Shown in pieces: positions 21,542 through 34,960 of a stretch of DNA of 64,000 nucleotides. This DNA is from Xestospongia bergquistia (Eukaryota; Porifera; Demospongiae; Haplosclerida; Petrosiidae): the NCBI GenBank assembly GCA_963965975.1, contig OZ014423.1, positions 1,116,001 through 1,180,000 of the forward strand, read 5' to 3'. The notes under the pieces are model-generated. The model was not told the DNA's origin. It made no database searches and saw nothing but the letters and a program-made list of their open reading frames with translations. Each line of letters opens with the position of its first letter. The stretch's first letter is position 1. The position numbers and the translations under genes are program-made.

Positions 21542-24500
21542 TCATAATCCTTTATTATAATACAAAAATGGCTCTGTAGTTTTCTCCTGGAATGCTGGCT
21601 CTAGTTTTGACACTGGAACCTGAAAAGAAAGAGCGAGTCCTATAATCATTGTATTGATGTCATCACAATAAATAATTATGGTATATTTATGTTATTGCTT
21701 TGTTTTAGAGTAGGTTCCTTTATTAACAAGTCAATCATAATATCATGATCACAAGTGAAGGATAATTCTTTGTAACAATGATAACTAGTGGTCCCATTCC
21801 AAGACAGGACACACTGTATATTACTGATATAATGAGAACACTACTGTACTGGGTACTTGGAAAACACTTAGTCATTCAATGAGCTTAAGTGAACTAGTAC
21901 ATGTATTAAAAGGTCATTTGAAGTAGAAGGCATCAATAAACAAAGTCCTCCTCCACATAGAAGTCAATGGTGGGTATAATCTTCATAATTGTATCGTTCC
22001 ATTTATAGTCATTATCACAGACAATAAAACATAATTCCCATGTTAATCTATTAGTGGGGACTATAGCACTAATAGCGAAATAGAATATGTACAGTTATAG
22101 AAGTATCTGTTAGATAGGTTGCGTAGGATGGACTCATTCTAAAGTGGTGAGTCTACCAGACAACTTTTTGTGCTCTAATTAACAAGTACTAATGAGTCTT
22201 GGTGTAGGACCACTCCTCAAGCTGTTTATTAATAATCTTAGTTAATTGGTGAGCACAGTTGTTAATATCAACAAACATTTTGATTACATGAGAAAATTGT
22301 TTCAAATTCAATACAACAGATGTCATGTGACATGCTATAATGTCTCCTCTAATAGTAAAACATCAAACTGACACAAATATACCCTCAAGAGACTCAATCA
22401 CCTTTACTAATATAATATATCTGTCACTACATTACTTTGAAATGATTTCTTTATCCCTTCGCTTCATAGCTATCAGTCACTTGTTTACTCAAATTCAGTG
22501 GTACAAAGTATAGTAATTAGGGATCTGTCAATGTAAACTTCATTTACACACTGTTTATAGTGTACCATTTGCAATTTTACTATATTGTTACAGTAATTCC
22601 ATATATGGTATTCTCTGATATCTTAATGATACAATATACGCAAAGACTACACTTAAATCTTATCGGCCATAATCTTTCCTAGATCATTGAAATATGTAAA
22701 CAGTTGACTAATGAACCAGTCTGGTCAGTATGTATTATGAGTCGACTAGTATGTAGTGAAAAGTTGTTTCTAGAACGTAATTATGTTACTAGTTCTCAAG
22801 GGTCTACCGTGTATGCAAATATATTAAATAGTAAAAATATTTCATAAAGTTATACTATTTTATAAAATGTCAACCACAAAGTATAACTTTTGTATGAATT
22901 CAATCTCTTGAAATCTTAGCCTCAAAATTTTTATTCAAGTATTATTACCAATTACTATTCCTCAAACTTTGACACACCTACAATTCTTAAAATATTATGC
23001 CACACCCAAGACTATATACTTACAATTACCTTTGATTCTTGTGGAAAGAGAGCAATGGCCACTGGCAGAGCAAATGCAAAGCAGAGAGTACATACTGTAG
23101 CATGAATGGGCATTCTAATACGAGGAAACTTGGACCAGAATGACATCCTAAACAAAGCAAATAAAATATTGGGAACATCTAACACTAGCAAGCAATAAAA
23201 TATTGTGTTTACAATTCTCTATACAACAGATCTATTGGTGAAGTAGTTATCTTAACAAATGACACTAATTTAAGTACAGTAGTACCATATGGAAATTTTT
23301 AAATCCACTATAGCCCACTCACTATATTTTAATCATGTCTCAAATCCAAATAGAGGGAACAAGTTATCCCTGAATTCACTAGCATACCAGATAAACCTAA
23401 CATTGTTACAAACCTCACAATAACAATTAACATTTTTGTTGTTTTTTTTGTTATTTAATATATTACCAAAGTTAATGAATAAAATTAAGGTTCATTGAGA
23501 CACATTGTAACTAATGAAGTTACTTCGAGGATTATGACATCAATGTGACGATACAAAAGAAATATTTAATGTAAAGAAAATACAGTTTAGCAGTAACATT
23601 GGTTCTCTCAATTCCTTAGTCTTTAAAACTTAAAGAGTTACTGTAACATTCACCATACAAATATATTCCAGCTATAATTTTAATAAGGACTGATTGAATA
23701 AACTTAATTTTAAACAAATAGACTAGTTTTAAAATGGGTGTAGTTCAGTCATTAGTAATGACTGAACTGACCCATTTCAAAACTAGTCTATTATGTAATG
23801 ACTCATTACACAACATGAAATTAACTTGGGCTGGGTAATGAATTTTAAATTTTACTTCGTTAGATTTCTCATCAACAACATATATCAAATAAAAATTGTA
23901 CATAGATTTATTAACACTAAAGATAATTGAGTTTTTCCCAATTATATGTAAAATAAATTTACTTAGTATCATCACTACCATTTATAACAACATTATTATC
24001 TATTACTAATTGTCACTACCATTTATAACAAGATTATTATCTATTACTAATTGTAATTAACAACATCCCATTGTGGCAGTAACACACTTTGATTATAGTC
24101 CATGTAAGCTGATTTAACCCTTGACTTAATTTATATCTCAAGCTAGGATTAACCCTTGACTTAATTTTATCTCAGGCTAGGATTTAACCCTTGACTTAAT
24201 TTATATCTCAAGCTAGGATTTAACCCTTGACTTAATTTATATCTCAAGCTAGGATTTAACCCTTGACTTAATTTATATCTCAAGCTAGGATTAACCCTTG
24301 ACTTAATTTTATCTCAGGCTAGGATTTAACCCTTGACTTAATTTATATCTCAAGCTAGGATTAACCCTTGACTTAATTTATATCTCAAGCTAGGATTAAC
24401 CCTTGACTCAATTAATATAGGTACATGAATTGGTTTCAACCATTCAAAAGCTCCTGAAATAATATTCGATACAATGACAAAAAATTGTATAAGAAATCAT

Positions 24501-27500
24501 ATAAATAGTGAATGACATCTTGTACCATACTATGCCTTAATTGACTAATAAGAGTGCTCCATTTAAGGTCAATAAATAACTTATATCCAGAGAGGTCGTA
24601 TAAGTTCTTGTATATTCTTTTCTGAAGCTATGATTTTCAAGGTTATAGCAATCAATTTGGCCAGAAATTGTTGCCTTATTTTCTATTTTGTATAAATCAG
24701 TAAATTTATTACAACAAACATTGTGAAATTTTAGGTCAGTAATTAATAGAAGACAATGTTCCTGAAAGTATGAAACAAACAAAGACTAGGATTTAAAGAA
24801 TGAACTTGGCCAATGCTGAATAGGATGATTGTAAATTTCACTAGCAGTCTCAAGAGGTAAGCAAATGGGCTAGCCTCATGAGACTAGGTTGAATTTTGCT
24901 GTTGACAGAATCTAATATAAATTAAAAACTTTTCCATGAGCTTCAATGTCATTGTTGATTTTGGAGTACAATCCTCTGCTTGAAAGCAAAAACTATTGCT
25001 ACCAAACCAAGTTAGAATCTCTAGCTAATCAGTACAATGGTCGATTGTACATCAAAGTAGAAGGGTGGGGCTAATGAAGGTGTAGCACTCCAGCAAAATA
25101 GTTGTGTTGTGTATTGAAAACAAAAAAATAAATGAGAAAATCCATTTCTTCTATAGCAAGTAAAATCTTAAGTTATTGAGTAAATAGAGCAGGTACAAGG
25201 TTTACAATATGTATCTACTTTTAATTAAATGATCTAAGATCTAAGATCTGGTGTCTATCAGTTACACGACTTCCCTTTTAATTTTTATTGTACATGTACA
25301 ATAACATGTACATGTACATATTCTACATGCGTGGATTAGAAACAGTTAAATTCTTTAGGAAGTAGAACCAAGAAAAGCAAAACAACTACAAAGATCTACG
25401 TTTAAAAGGTACAAAGTACTTACTCATATACTCACATAACTCACATAACTCACATCCATGTCATGTTGATAGCATAACTCATTGTCAATATAATCACTCA
25501 TACAAAACATAGCCCCAATATATTGTTATAGTAAAAATTACTGGCAATATATAAGAAAAACAAATAGCTTACTTTTCTATTTGTGTCATGATCACAGGAG
25601 GGAGCAATAAAACAGGAGCAGGCAAGAAGATTCTTGTTAGTGCCGTCTCAAACACAGCCTATCAAGAGAAGAGATACAATTCAAAGATCTGTGACATTAG
25701 GCAAGGCTTTACGTAAAAAAGTTATGAATACATCTTACTGGTAAATACAGCAAATCTTTAAAGGCACATTCATGACTGTTGTATTCAATACTTAACAGAA
25801 ATTGATAGAAATTGTAAAATTTTAAACCTATTTAGAATCAACCCTCCAAATTTGTCCATTATATAGTATTGATATACACAATGTAGGCACTTATCAAAGT
25901 GGATTAAATTTCATATTAATTCAGATTGGTTAAGTGTAGACATTTTCAATTCTCTTCACATGGCTCATTTCACCTCTTGTTAACAGGTACCTTTCTAGCT
26001 GCAATAAGAGATGTTCCAACTATTTCACCATCTTGATTCTTTATCTCAATACCTTCACTGAGTTCATGATTTCTCATCAACATCACATTACAAACATTAG
26101 CACAAGCTGTACAAGAAATTAGAACATTGTATGATCGCATTTTATGTATTCTCAGTTGTCAATATGCTTAGGTAGGGTTTGGTCTACCACTAACAATGAC
26201 ATCATTTTCTTGTAATTGATAGTTGCTATGCACAACAGAATAGTTATTGCACTAATTATAAGGATTAGTATAAAACGATGGGGGATAATTGGGTCAGCAA
26301 AATGAGTATGGGGCTGTGGGAGTATCCCAGCAACTATCAATCACAGATCACAGTTAAAGCAATAAAAGTGTTAACCATGTTTAGTCATGCCAACACATTC
26401 TAAATTGGACTGTGTGGACCATCATAGTAACTTTCAAATTACATCTTTAGCCAATATGTTATTACTTATTATAAATTGCATGTTTTTTGGTGGACTAGCG
26501 TTGCCTAGCAACATTAAATTTACTGCATAGGATTATGTCATATATATGTAGTCATATAATGAGTAATTATTACATAATAAATTCCATGACATCTACAACA
26601 TCAATAGATTATGGCACTAAATTACAATATTAAAAAATGTTACCACAAACTATATAAGAAATTAGATCATTTTCTGATCACATTTAATGTATTCTCAGTT
26701 GTCAATGTATTTAGTTAAGATTTAGTCTACCATTAACAGTGACGTCATTTTGTTGTAATTATTACTTACTATGAATAACAGAATGGTTATTAAATTTAAA
26801 AGGTTAGTATCAAATGACATGTGGAACTTATTGAATCAGCAAAATTAATATAGGCTTTAGCAGTATCCTAGGAACTAACAATCAACTAATTTTGGATGTG
26901 AAGAAATATCGTTTCATAATAAAAGGGCTGACCATATAACAGCTGGTCACATGTCAACACATTGTTGACTGGCTATGAAGTCATTGGCAACTACTTCACT
27001 TCCAAATTATGCATTTCCTAAAACATTACATTATCACTTTTATAAATTGCATTTTCTTAATAAGTTTGTGTTACCTAGCAACACTGACTTTACAGCATAG
27101 GATTTCCAGAAATAGTTAGTGTTCAATGTTTACACAAACATGTAAGATTGTGTCACATATATGGAGCTAGACAACTAATAATTGTTACATCAGAAATTCC
27201 ACGACATCTACCATGTCAACGGATTCTAGCAGCGATAGTGTATTGATTACATTATAATTAAGTGATGTTCAATTTTGTGTATCATTATATTGGAGGACTA
27301 AACCAAGCCAGTTTGCTCACACAGTGGTAATGATATATTGTGTACAGTTTTTAAGATAAAATGAAAGACCACAGATCTCATCTAAACACAATGTCAGTTG
27401 GAAGTAAGTTAAATATTAGATTTATCAGAAGTTGAGATCATAGTACCTATTAATTTTTCTACAACAGAGTAAGGCAGATTTTATGTACAAAAATTAATTG

Positions 27501-30500
27501 CATTATCTTTCTTTTTTAAGAACACTAAACAAGTAATTATTTATTGACTCAATTAAAATAATTACTAAAAGGCCAACTTACCAACAGCTGGGAAGGGTAC
27601 AAATCTTTGTATGAGCATTTTTGTCATCGGTTTAAGAGCTTGTGCTCTCTGCAACAATGCACTAAGACCAACCTAGAGAATTTAAAGTGTGTGTTAATTA
27701 CATCTAACATAACACAATTAATTCAACTGCATAATTTGATGAAAACTTACAGCAATAGAAATTCCAGACGTCACAGCTCCAACATAACCCAACACAAATT
27801 GACTAGTAGGAGTTGGCTAATATACAAAATATTACATTTAAAAGACAACAACAACACAATCTAAGTACATTACTACTGACCTAAGTAAATTCATACTCAC
27901 TTTGCTAGCATTTCTGTTAGCATAATTGACTCCAGCATTATGACTTTGAGTCAACCACTACAAACAGTAAAAGAACATTAAGAGAATAAAGTAAGTTTTA
28001 GGTCTCAAACTACATAATGTACAATCATAACATACAATAGAACAAGTGAATATAATAATGTATTTTAAGCTGAGGTATCCTAGACTACAGATCCTACTCA
28101 CTGAAAACACTGTTCATTATGTATGTTTGTTTGCCTCAATAATATAACTTACTAAATCATTTTAAACACAATCAATAAACCCTATACACTATAATTAATT
28201 GACTGACTGCCCTAACAATAAAGATATTACAACAATTTATTTAAAAGTATTTACAATATAGGTATTGTGTTTTGTGTAGTGAGGGTAGTGACATCAAACA
28301 CAGACACACCCGTACAGGAAAACAATGATGTAATGTTGCATGTGTACCATTATCAAAGCTAAAAAAGTTATGTGGGAACTGCTACCAGAACTCAACAGTT
28401 ATGACACTATAACACTAGTTAATTAAAGTATTTGTATAACCACTGGATATTATATAATGACATAATGTCTGCATTATTAAAAATCAGTTAATTAAATTTA
28501 TAAAGTGATCTAATTATGGTCACAATGAAACTTAAGATAAACAACAGATGACATAACAGTGCATGACAGACTACGTAATATGTATTTCATATGTAGGAGA
28601 TACAAACTGAACCAGAAGTAGTGGACTAATCATGACAGGTATTATATGGTATAAGCACTAATTGTTTAGTAAATATTACATAGCTTACTTGCCAAAGAAT
28701 CATTTGTCCAAAAGTTGGATTAGGAAGGAGAAGACCTACAACCTAATAACAAGAGATACAAAACATCAAAATAGTGCAGCTGTACTTGTATCAATAATCT
28801 TGGCTGTTCATAAAAGAATTCTTATATTTAAACTATCTATATGAATTTGGTTTGAGTTTAAAAATGTTTTAGATAACTTTGTTAATTAATTAAGTCTTCT
28901 TTAATGTGACATAGTTTGATGAAATAGATAAGACTAAAATAATTTGTTTTAATAAATTTAAATCAACTCTTTTTTAAATGGATTTCTCTCAAAATATTAA
29001 TTGGTTTATTTATTAATATTCAAATGGACATTTCTAAGCCTTGATCACATATATATTACAGTGAAAAAAAATGAATCTTAATTTAAAAGAATTGAACCAT
29101 TTTAGTGAGAACAATAAAGTTTAACTAACATACAATATCATCATCACTTTCCTCAGTGCACTGTCACTCTTTTTATTATTTTTATTGAGAAATAACATCT
29201 ACCTCGTGTGTTTACTTCCTCCAATTAATAGTACAATTTCCTAATTTTATTTAACAAACCAATTAGTAAGTTTTTTCTAATTTCTCATTTCCTTTTGGTA
29301 TTTCTAGATCTTCTGTTTATCTTATTACAAGTTCTGTTTATGCAGTTACAATTAAGTTTTGAATGATAACATGACTAATATAATAGAGACCAGTACTGTA
29401 CATACAATATAGGTCAACTAACTTCAAAAGTTATAACTTAACTGATGTCAGCACTAAAATATTCAAGACTTTGTCTTTTTCAAAGGAATAGCATGCGTCA
29501 ACTTCCTATAGCTGCAACTGATTATACAAAAACTTCGAAGAAGACCAACTGTTGTCAGCACTAAATACTAAAAACATTATCTTTTAAATATAATAGCATG
29601 CATCAACTTCCTATTGTTAAGAAAAACTGATCTAAAAACATCCTTTTATATTAATTATTAGATTGTTTAATGGACTAATTCTAATAAAGAGGTGTTATAA
29701 AACTTACAGCAATGGAGCCAAACGGGACATAACCTGTAAGAGATGATAGAAAATGTCATTGATTTTACAACTAATAAAACAATGTCTGACATTAGTATAA
29801 TAAATATTAGTCTAATAAATATCTACTGAGATCAGAGAGGACGTTGTAGTTGTTGTTATAAGTATGTTTACCTGACATTCTCAATGGCATAAATATTTTC
29901 TTTCCTGTATCAGGATGGATAATAGCCTGAGAAGAGAGTACAAAACATAAGAATAAATAGAAGTTTGCAATATTTATATTGACTGGCTAGAGTATGTTCC
30001 AGTCATTAATTATACATTTAGTTAGTAACAAACAATTATTTTATGATTCAGTAATGATAATATTTACAACACTAATCAAGTTGAGTATTCAATTATACAA
30101 TGTGTATATCCAAGTATTATAATTTAAATATTTATTGTTGACAGTTATTTTTTTCCAAAGTAACATAACATGTTTGTTTGTCTGTTTGTTTATTGACTGT
30201 ATCTATAAACAGAAAGTGAAGTACATGTGACAAGCAGCTGCTATAAAATTTGATAAACATTTACATTGGACAAACATAACAGAATTAAATGTATTCATAG
30301 TATTAAATTACATTCACACTGCTCTAATTAATTAAATTCATAGCTGAGTGGGAGGTGTGTCATGTTGTCGTCATAATGACATCTGCCTACTTTAATTTGC
30401 TGAATTGACAACTTTGAAAGCAATCATGATAATTTCATAAATTCTATTCATATTTGGTGGAGCTTTTATCAGAGCTCTTCATCAAAAGAAGAATGTTAAA

Positions 30501-33500
30501 ATTTCTAAATAACAAACTATGTACCAGTAATGCAATAGTGTTTACAGTTATATCCTAAGCATGTAACATTATAAATGCTATAGAATGGAGCATGCTAATG
30601 TTTACAGTACAAACTATTTAATCACAAGGGAGTTGGCCAAAGAAATGTAAATAATGATACTATTGGAGCCGTTAATTTGAACAAACAGATTTTATACTCA
30701 ATTCAAATGTCAATATTGTTAGAATATATGACAAAATTATATGATTGGTATAATAATTACTATTAATATTAACTTACTTGTTTAATCTTTTGAGCTTGCC
30801 ATAACTATATAATAAAGATATAGTTAAAAAAACAAAACCAACAGACAACATTATTATTTAGTAAAACAAATAAATTATCCTAATTATAGGTCATTCTTTT
30901 TGTTAGTAGCAAAGAGAGCAGATTAAACACCCACACGCGCACATTATGTATATAATCTAATGAGTAATGCCAAAATTATGATTTGAGCTTTGAACTTTCA
31001 GTTTATTGTAGGTCTAAACTTGGTCATGATTATCAAAATATACTCTCATAACAATTACATAGTTAGGATGACGTCTAATATGTTGCCTAGGAAAGAGGTA
31101 ACTGATGTTTGAGATGTATAATTAGTTTTACAAATTGGTCCAACAAATTACTACACCTCTGACATTGTTGTCAGGGATAACATCATTACATCAATATTTA
31201 TTTTAGCATGAGACATCAATTTATAATAATAATAATTACACAATCATTCAATAATTAGCTACTCTTAGATATAATATTTGTGGTGAGACAACACACACAC
31301 ACAATGACATAGCATATTGCACAAGACAGGCTAATCCACAGATTCAATATAACCACTGAACCCATAATTAACCAGGAACTCTACTCAAAATGACCAAATA
31401 AGGAATTTTTAATGATCTCCTATAAAATGGATGAGTAAGGCATATGATTATGTAATAAAAATAACATGAGCATAATACTCCATGACAGTTAATTAGCCTA
31501 CTACAACGCAAGGATGGCAAAGACATTAGAACATTGTCCAAGTAAACACAGAGAAATGATGAACCAACATGATGTAACAACTGATAAGGACATGAAGTTG
31601 TAAAGAAAAATGACAAACTATAATGTTATGAGCATCTGTTAGACTGGTATTATATAAACAAGTTTGCCTATTATTATTACCTAACATGTTATCTTAAGCT
31701 GCCCTTCTAGAAGATTCTACTACAGCACTGATCACATATCAAGTTAACATCAAAACCAAATATACGTTGATTTATGTAAACACTTTACTTAAGGAGGAGG
31801 ATAATTCAAGTGAAGACAGCATTAAACATGAATGAACAATGTCCGGGATACTTTAGTTTATAACATAATACCTTGGGTATGCGCAACTAAACAGTTCTCT
31901 GTTAATGAGGGGGAAATAAACAAAACTTCCCTTGTGATAAGACTTCCTAGAAGGCCATACCTCTCTAACATTCCCAGCTGTAATGAGTTAGTACATAGTG
32001 CAGCCATGTAGACAATAATTGTTCAAGTTGTGTGATAACTATATGGAATATATTAAATTCCTAATAGGCTTAACTGCAAACTGTACCAGTCAATAAAGTA
32101 ATGTGTTTGCTTCAAACAAGACAACTATTGTTTATACAAATGTCCTTGAATTGTTTGTGCTACAGCTTAACAATTAAATTAGTCTAAATCTAAAATGATG
32201 TCAGGGAGAAATTAAAATGACTAAAGCCACCAGGGAGTATCTCCATGCAGGAAAGCATGTTTGTGCCTCTAATTCTTAGTGTTCATGTTAGCATGTGACA
32301 GGGCAGTGCCTCTAATTCATAGCATCTGTGATGTTAAAAGGAAAATACTAGGAAAGACACATGTTATACAAATTGAATAGAGAGGAGTGCTATTGTGTTG
32401 TAATACAACTACAACTTGGATTATATCCCTAATAATGAAATAATTCAACATCAAAGAAACACAACAGAAACAATGTAAAAGGAGTTACAAGTAAAGATTG
32501 AGATAACAAAGTGTATTACTAAAGACGACAGAGTTATTTAAATAATAATTATCTCTTTTTAAACAAAATACACTAGACCAGGTGTTATACATCATAGTAA
32601 CAGACAACAGGAGCCATACTATTGCAGCTGGTCACTAAATATAGGTTATAATGTTTACAAATCTTATCTTCTGAGGTTATTGTGAGTTGTAGTTCTCTCA
32701 TGAACTATTAACAATGCTTACTCCTTTTGTCAGACCCTCTTTGAAAAGGATCTATAGTTCATTGAATGAAATACAATCATAATAACTTATAAGTGGTTTA
32801 TTTAACCTACAAAGTTAGTACTAGAGAGCACACGTATTCAAATATAAACCTCATAAATTGTATTCAAGGGAGTACAAGACAACAGATTACAATAAGTATG
32901 GTATCCAGGAAGGGATAATATCTTATATTAAACTCCTACATATACTCTGTCTTAATAGTTTTATTATCAAAGCCAACAAGGATATGAGGGATGCTAAATA
33001 ACAATGAAATGTGATAACTCAAGCTGACATGATTGATCAAAACCTGATAATATTCATGTTATGATCAAGTATTCTAAAAATAGTAACAAAAAAATGACTC
33101 ATGAAGCCATACAGTATACGTAGGCACAGGTGTATTCAATTAACATTGAATAAAGTGTTATTTGCTAAATAATTAATAATAGAATAGGCTAGGTAAGGTA
33201 ATGTGTGAATGATGACAAACTTCTTACATTCATATAATCAAGTTATCTCATCACTGAGTCAATCTCATAGAACAACAACACAAACGGTCATGTTGATCAA
33301 AACAATATGATGATTCCCAATAGTTGAATAGCCATTAGCATGACATAATGTCTGATCTAACATTGGTTGGGAAATAAAAATGGAGACATTATACTTTAAC
33401 CATACACATGGTATGAAGATTCTTTTATTACTATAAGAAAAATAAACAATTTATGCTGTGATCTTGGCAATAATCTTCAAGTGATTCATTCCAAGAATCG

Positions 33501-34741
33501 TTTATAATGTACGTGGAGGATTAGAGGTATATCAAATGCTACAGTGTTATACAATATTAGCATTGAGTAAAATCGTTGCCATTTTTATACTACAACTGTC
33601 ACTAACCATCTTCAACTTGAACTATCTAGAAACACAAATGTTCCTGTAATAATACAGACATCTAAAGTGGTAGTTTATATGAACTAGTGTTGTTCTATTT
33701 GAACTAAACTATGTTTGGTATTGTTGTATTGGTTTATATTATCATTACTAAATTATAGTTCGGTTGCTAAGCATTTTGTAACAATATTATTTCCATGTTA
33801 GTGTTCCTATATGAGTATAAACATTATAGGAGATCACCTAATAACTTTTATGATAAGTATTCTAACAAAAAGGAAGTCTAGTTGCCAAGTTATCAAACAA
33901 GAGAGAGAATGTATTAGAAATACCAGTATGTATGGAAATACAAATGAAGTCACACTATCATTAAGTTAAGACACTAACTTCTAAGTGAAACACAAAGCAG
34001 ACGTCAAAGAGTGTCATGTAAACTTACATATACCATTTCTTGGTATTGTTACATCATATATTTATTTCATCTTCCTGATAAAGGTACTAGATGACATTAA
34101 TATCATATATTGTGCATTCTTTAGTGTCTGTTTAATATCAGGATATACACATATAATTAACCTGTTTATTAGAGATATCTGAGCCAAGTTGGCCTTTGCT
34201 GAAATCGTCTAAAAGTTTCACAGACTTCTGTAATTTTTCCTGAAGAAAGAATGCAGAATCATTTATAGCTATTATATGTGCATTATTGGCGTGTATAATC
34301 TGAACTTTGACCTCTAAACTATTACCAAACTCATTATGAATGTGACTATTGTCTAGAGACTGCAAGGAATATAATATTGTATATCGTTATTTGGTATATT
34401 AGAATTGACGGTTTGAAACTTTAATCATACCTCTGATGTGAACAGTGTCAACGGGTCAACTACATCAAGGAAATGTCGTAATCTTCCAGCAAATGTGGTC
34501 TATAAAATAAACCCAAACAAAAGAAAAATGGCTAGGAGTGTAATAGTACAATTCTTATACATATCATAGACTCTGTGGCACTGTGATCTTTACAAATTTA
34601 TCATTTACTTTACTTAATTAATTAATTAAGGTATTATCACTATCATCGTCATATTAGCGATAAGGTTTACGGTCTGCTATATTGTTAATAAGCTACCTGG
34701 TCAAATCTCGACTTGCCCAAGACAAAAGGTGGATATTCCAT
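21542..34741 (-). CDS. SFXN5: Sideroflexin-5, unit A (14 exons)
   Basis: Fourteen exons in one frame give 321 aa: 34697-34741, 34431-34499, 34162-34239, 30778-30804, 29872-29926, 29708-29733, 28689-28742, 27901-27957, 27751-27816, 27582-27672, 25991-26106, 25573-25658, 23030-23147, 21542-21619. Sideroflexins are multi-pass carriers of the mitochondrial inner membrane; SFXN1 moves serine, and SFXN5 has been linked to citrate. The match to SFXN5 rather than SFXN1-4 is seen in [72 protein letters not shown] and the terminal YYNKGL. The HPDT motif is present. The start is the first ATG after an in-frame TAG. Introns are long (up to 3.4 kb), unlike the rest of the window. It stands head to head with the phosphatase fragment, 219 bp apart. 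Confidence 0.93.
23717..23792. repeat. Near-perfect 76-bp palindrome, unit A
   Basis: The arms (23717-23754 and 23756-23792) are reverse complements with only a few mismatches and a one-base centre, so the sequence can fold into a long hairpin. It lies in SFXN5 intron 12. The unit-B copy has acquired further mismatches. Confidence 0.75.
24111..24421. repeat. Minisatellite, 8 full units (unit A)
   Basis: Units of 34-37 bp built on TTAACCCTTGACTTAATT.ATATCTCAAGCTAGGA are arranged head to tail: eight full and one partial. Two variant units (TTTTATCTCAGG) recur in positions 2 and 6, suggesting that a block of about four units was duplicated. The matching array in unit B has four full units. Confidence 0.9.
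25287..25320. repeat. TACATGTA palindromic tract, unit A
   Basis: Overlapping palindromes (ATTGTACATGTACAAT, AACATGTACATGT) lie in an SFXN5 intron. The counterpart in unit B is about twice as long. Confidence 0.65.
26090..27210. repeat. Old internal tandem duplication in SFXN5 intron 10, unit A
   Basis: Two consecutive blocks of about 550 bp (from about 26090 and about 26634) share an ordered series of words: TGTATTCTCAGTTGTCAAT, GTCTACCA.TAACA, CAGCAAAAT, CCTAGCAACA, CC..GACATCTAC.A. The first block begins at the acceptor side of exon 11, so the duplication copied exon-flanking DNA. Each block carries an RFX-type GTT(G/A)CCTAGCAAC site (26500-26512, 27070-27082). It is present in both 16-kb units, so it is older than that duplication. 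Confidence 0.7.
30805..34161. other. SFXN5 intron 3, unit A
   Basis: This is the largest intron in the window (3.4 kb). It holds a (CA)n tract near 31290 and otherwise AT-rich sequence. I recognise no nested gene; open stretches here are not conserved in frame length with unit B. Confidence 0.6.
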
Positions 34742-34960
34742 TCCAGATAAAGCTATCTCTAACCGGTCAGGTAGACTCAGCTAGAGACGATAACAATATT
34801 CATGGTGTCTGTCCAAACTGTTTACGTCATCGATCTAATGTATTTAGAACTTAATTACACTTTCAAAACCACTGTTGTCTATATAAAGTGTCAGAACAAG
34901 AAACAGTATATCTATACTGATACATAGTAAAAAAGAAGCACAGAAACTATCTAGTGAAAT
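34742..34960. promoter_or_regulatory. Divergent SFXN5 / phosphatase promoter, unit A
   Basis: In 219 bp between the two ATGs there is a CRE/ATF-type TTACGTCA (34822-34829) and a TATA box, TATATAAAG, near 34880 facing the phosphatase exon. CRE sites are common at immediate-early phosphatase genes of this class. The heat-shock-type palindrome of the unit-B promoter is missing here (CACTTTCAAAACCAC instead). Confidence 0.6.

Noticed and set aside
23745-23981. 78-codon minus-strand frame present in both units
   Set aside because: Its C-terminal part runs into the palindrome, and identity between units is no more than expected from the recent duplication; no splice or family support.
31285-31305. 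Short (CA)n run, and other simple repeats in introns, considered as regulatory
   Set aside because: Ordinary microsatellites without other supporting signals.
31368-31616. 82-codon minus-strand frame in SFXN5 intron 3, with a longer counterpart (47181-47543) in unit B
   Set aside because: Length differs between nearly identical copies because of frameshifts, no family resemblance, and it lies in intron sequence.
33985-34182. Plus-strand frame overlapping SFXN5 exon 3, also present in unit B
   Set aside because: It is antisense to a coding exon and different in length between the units.
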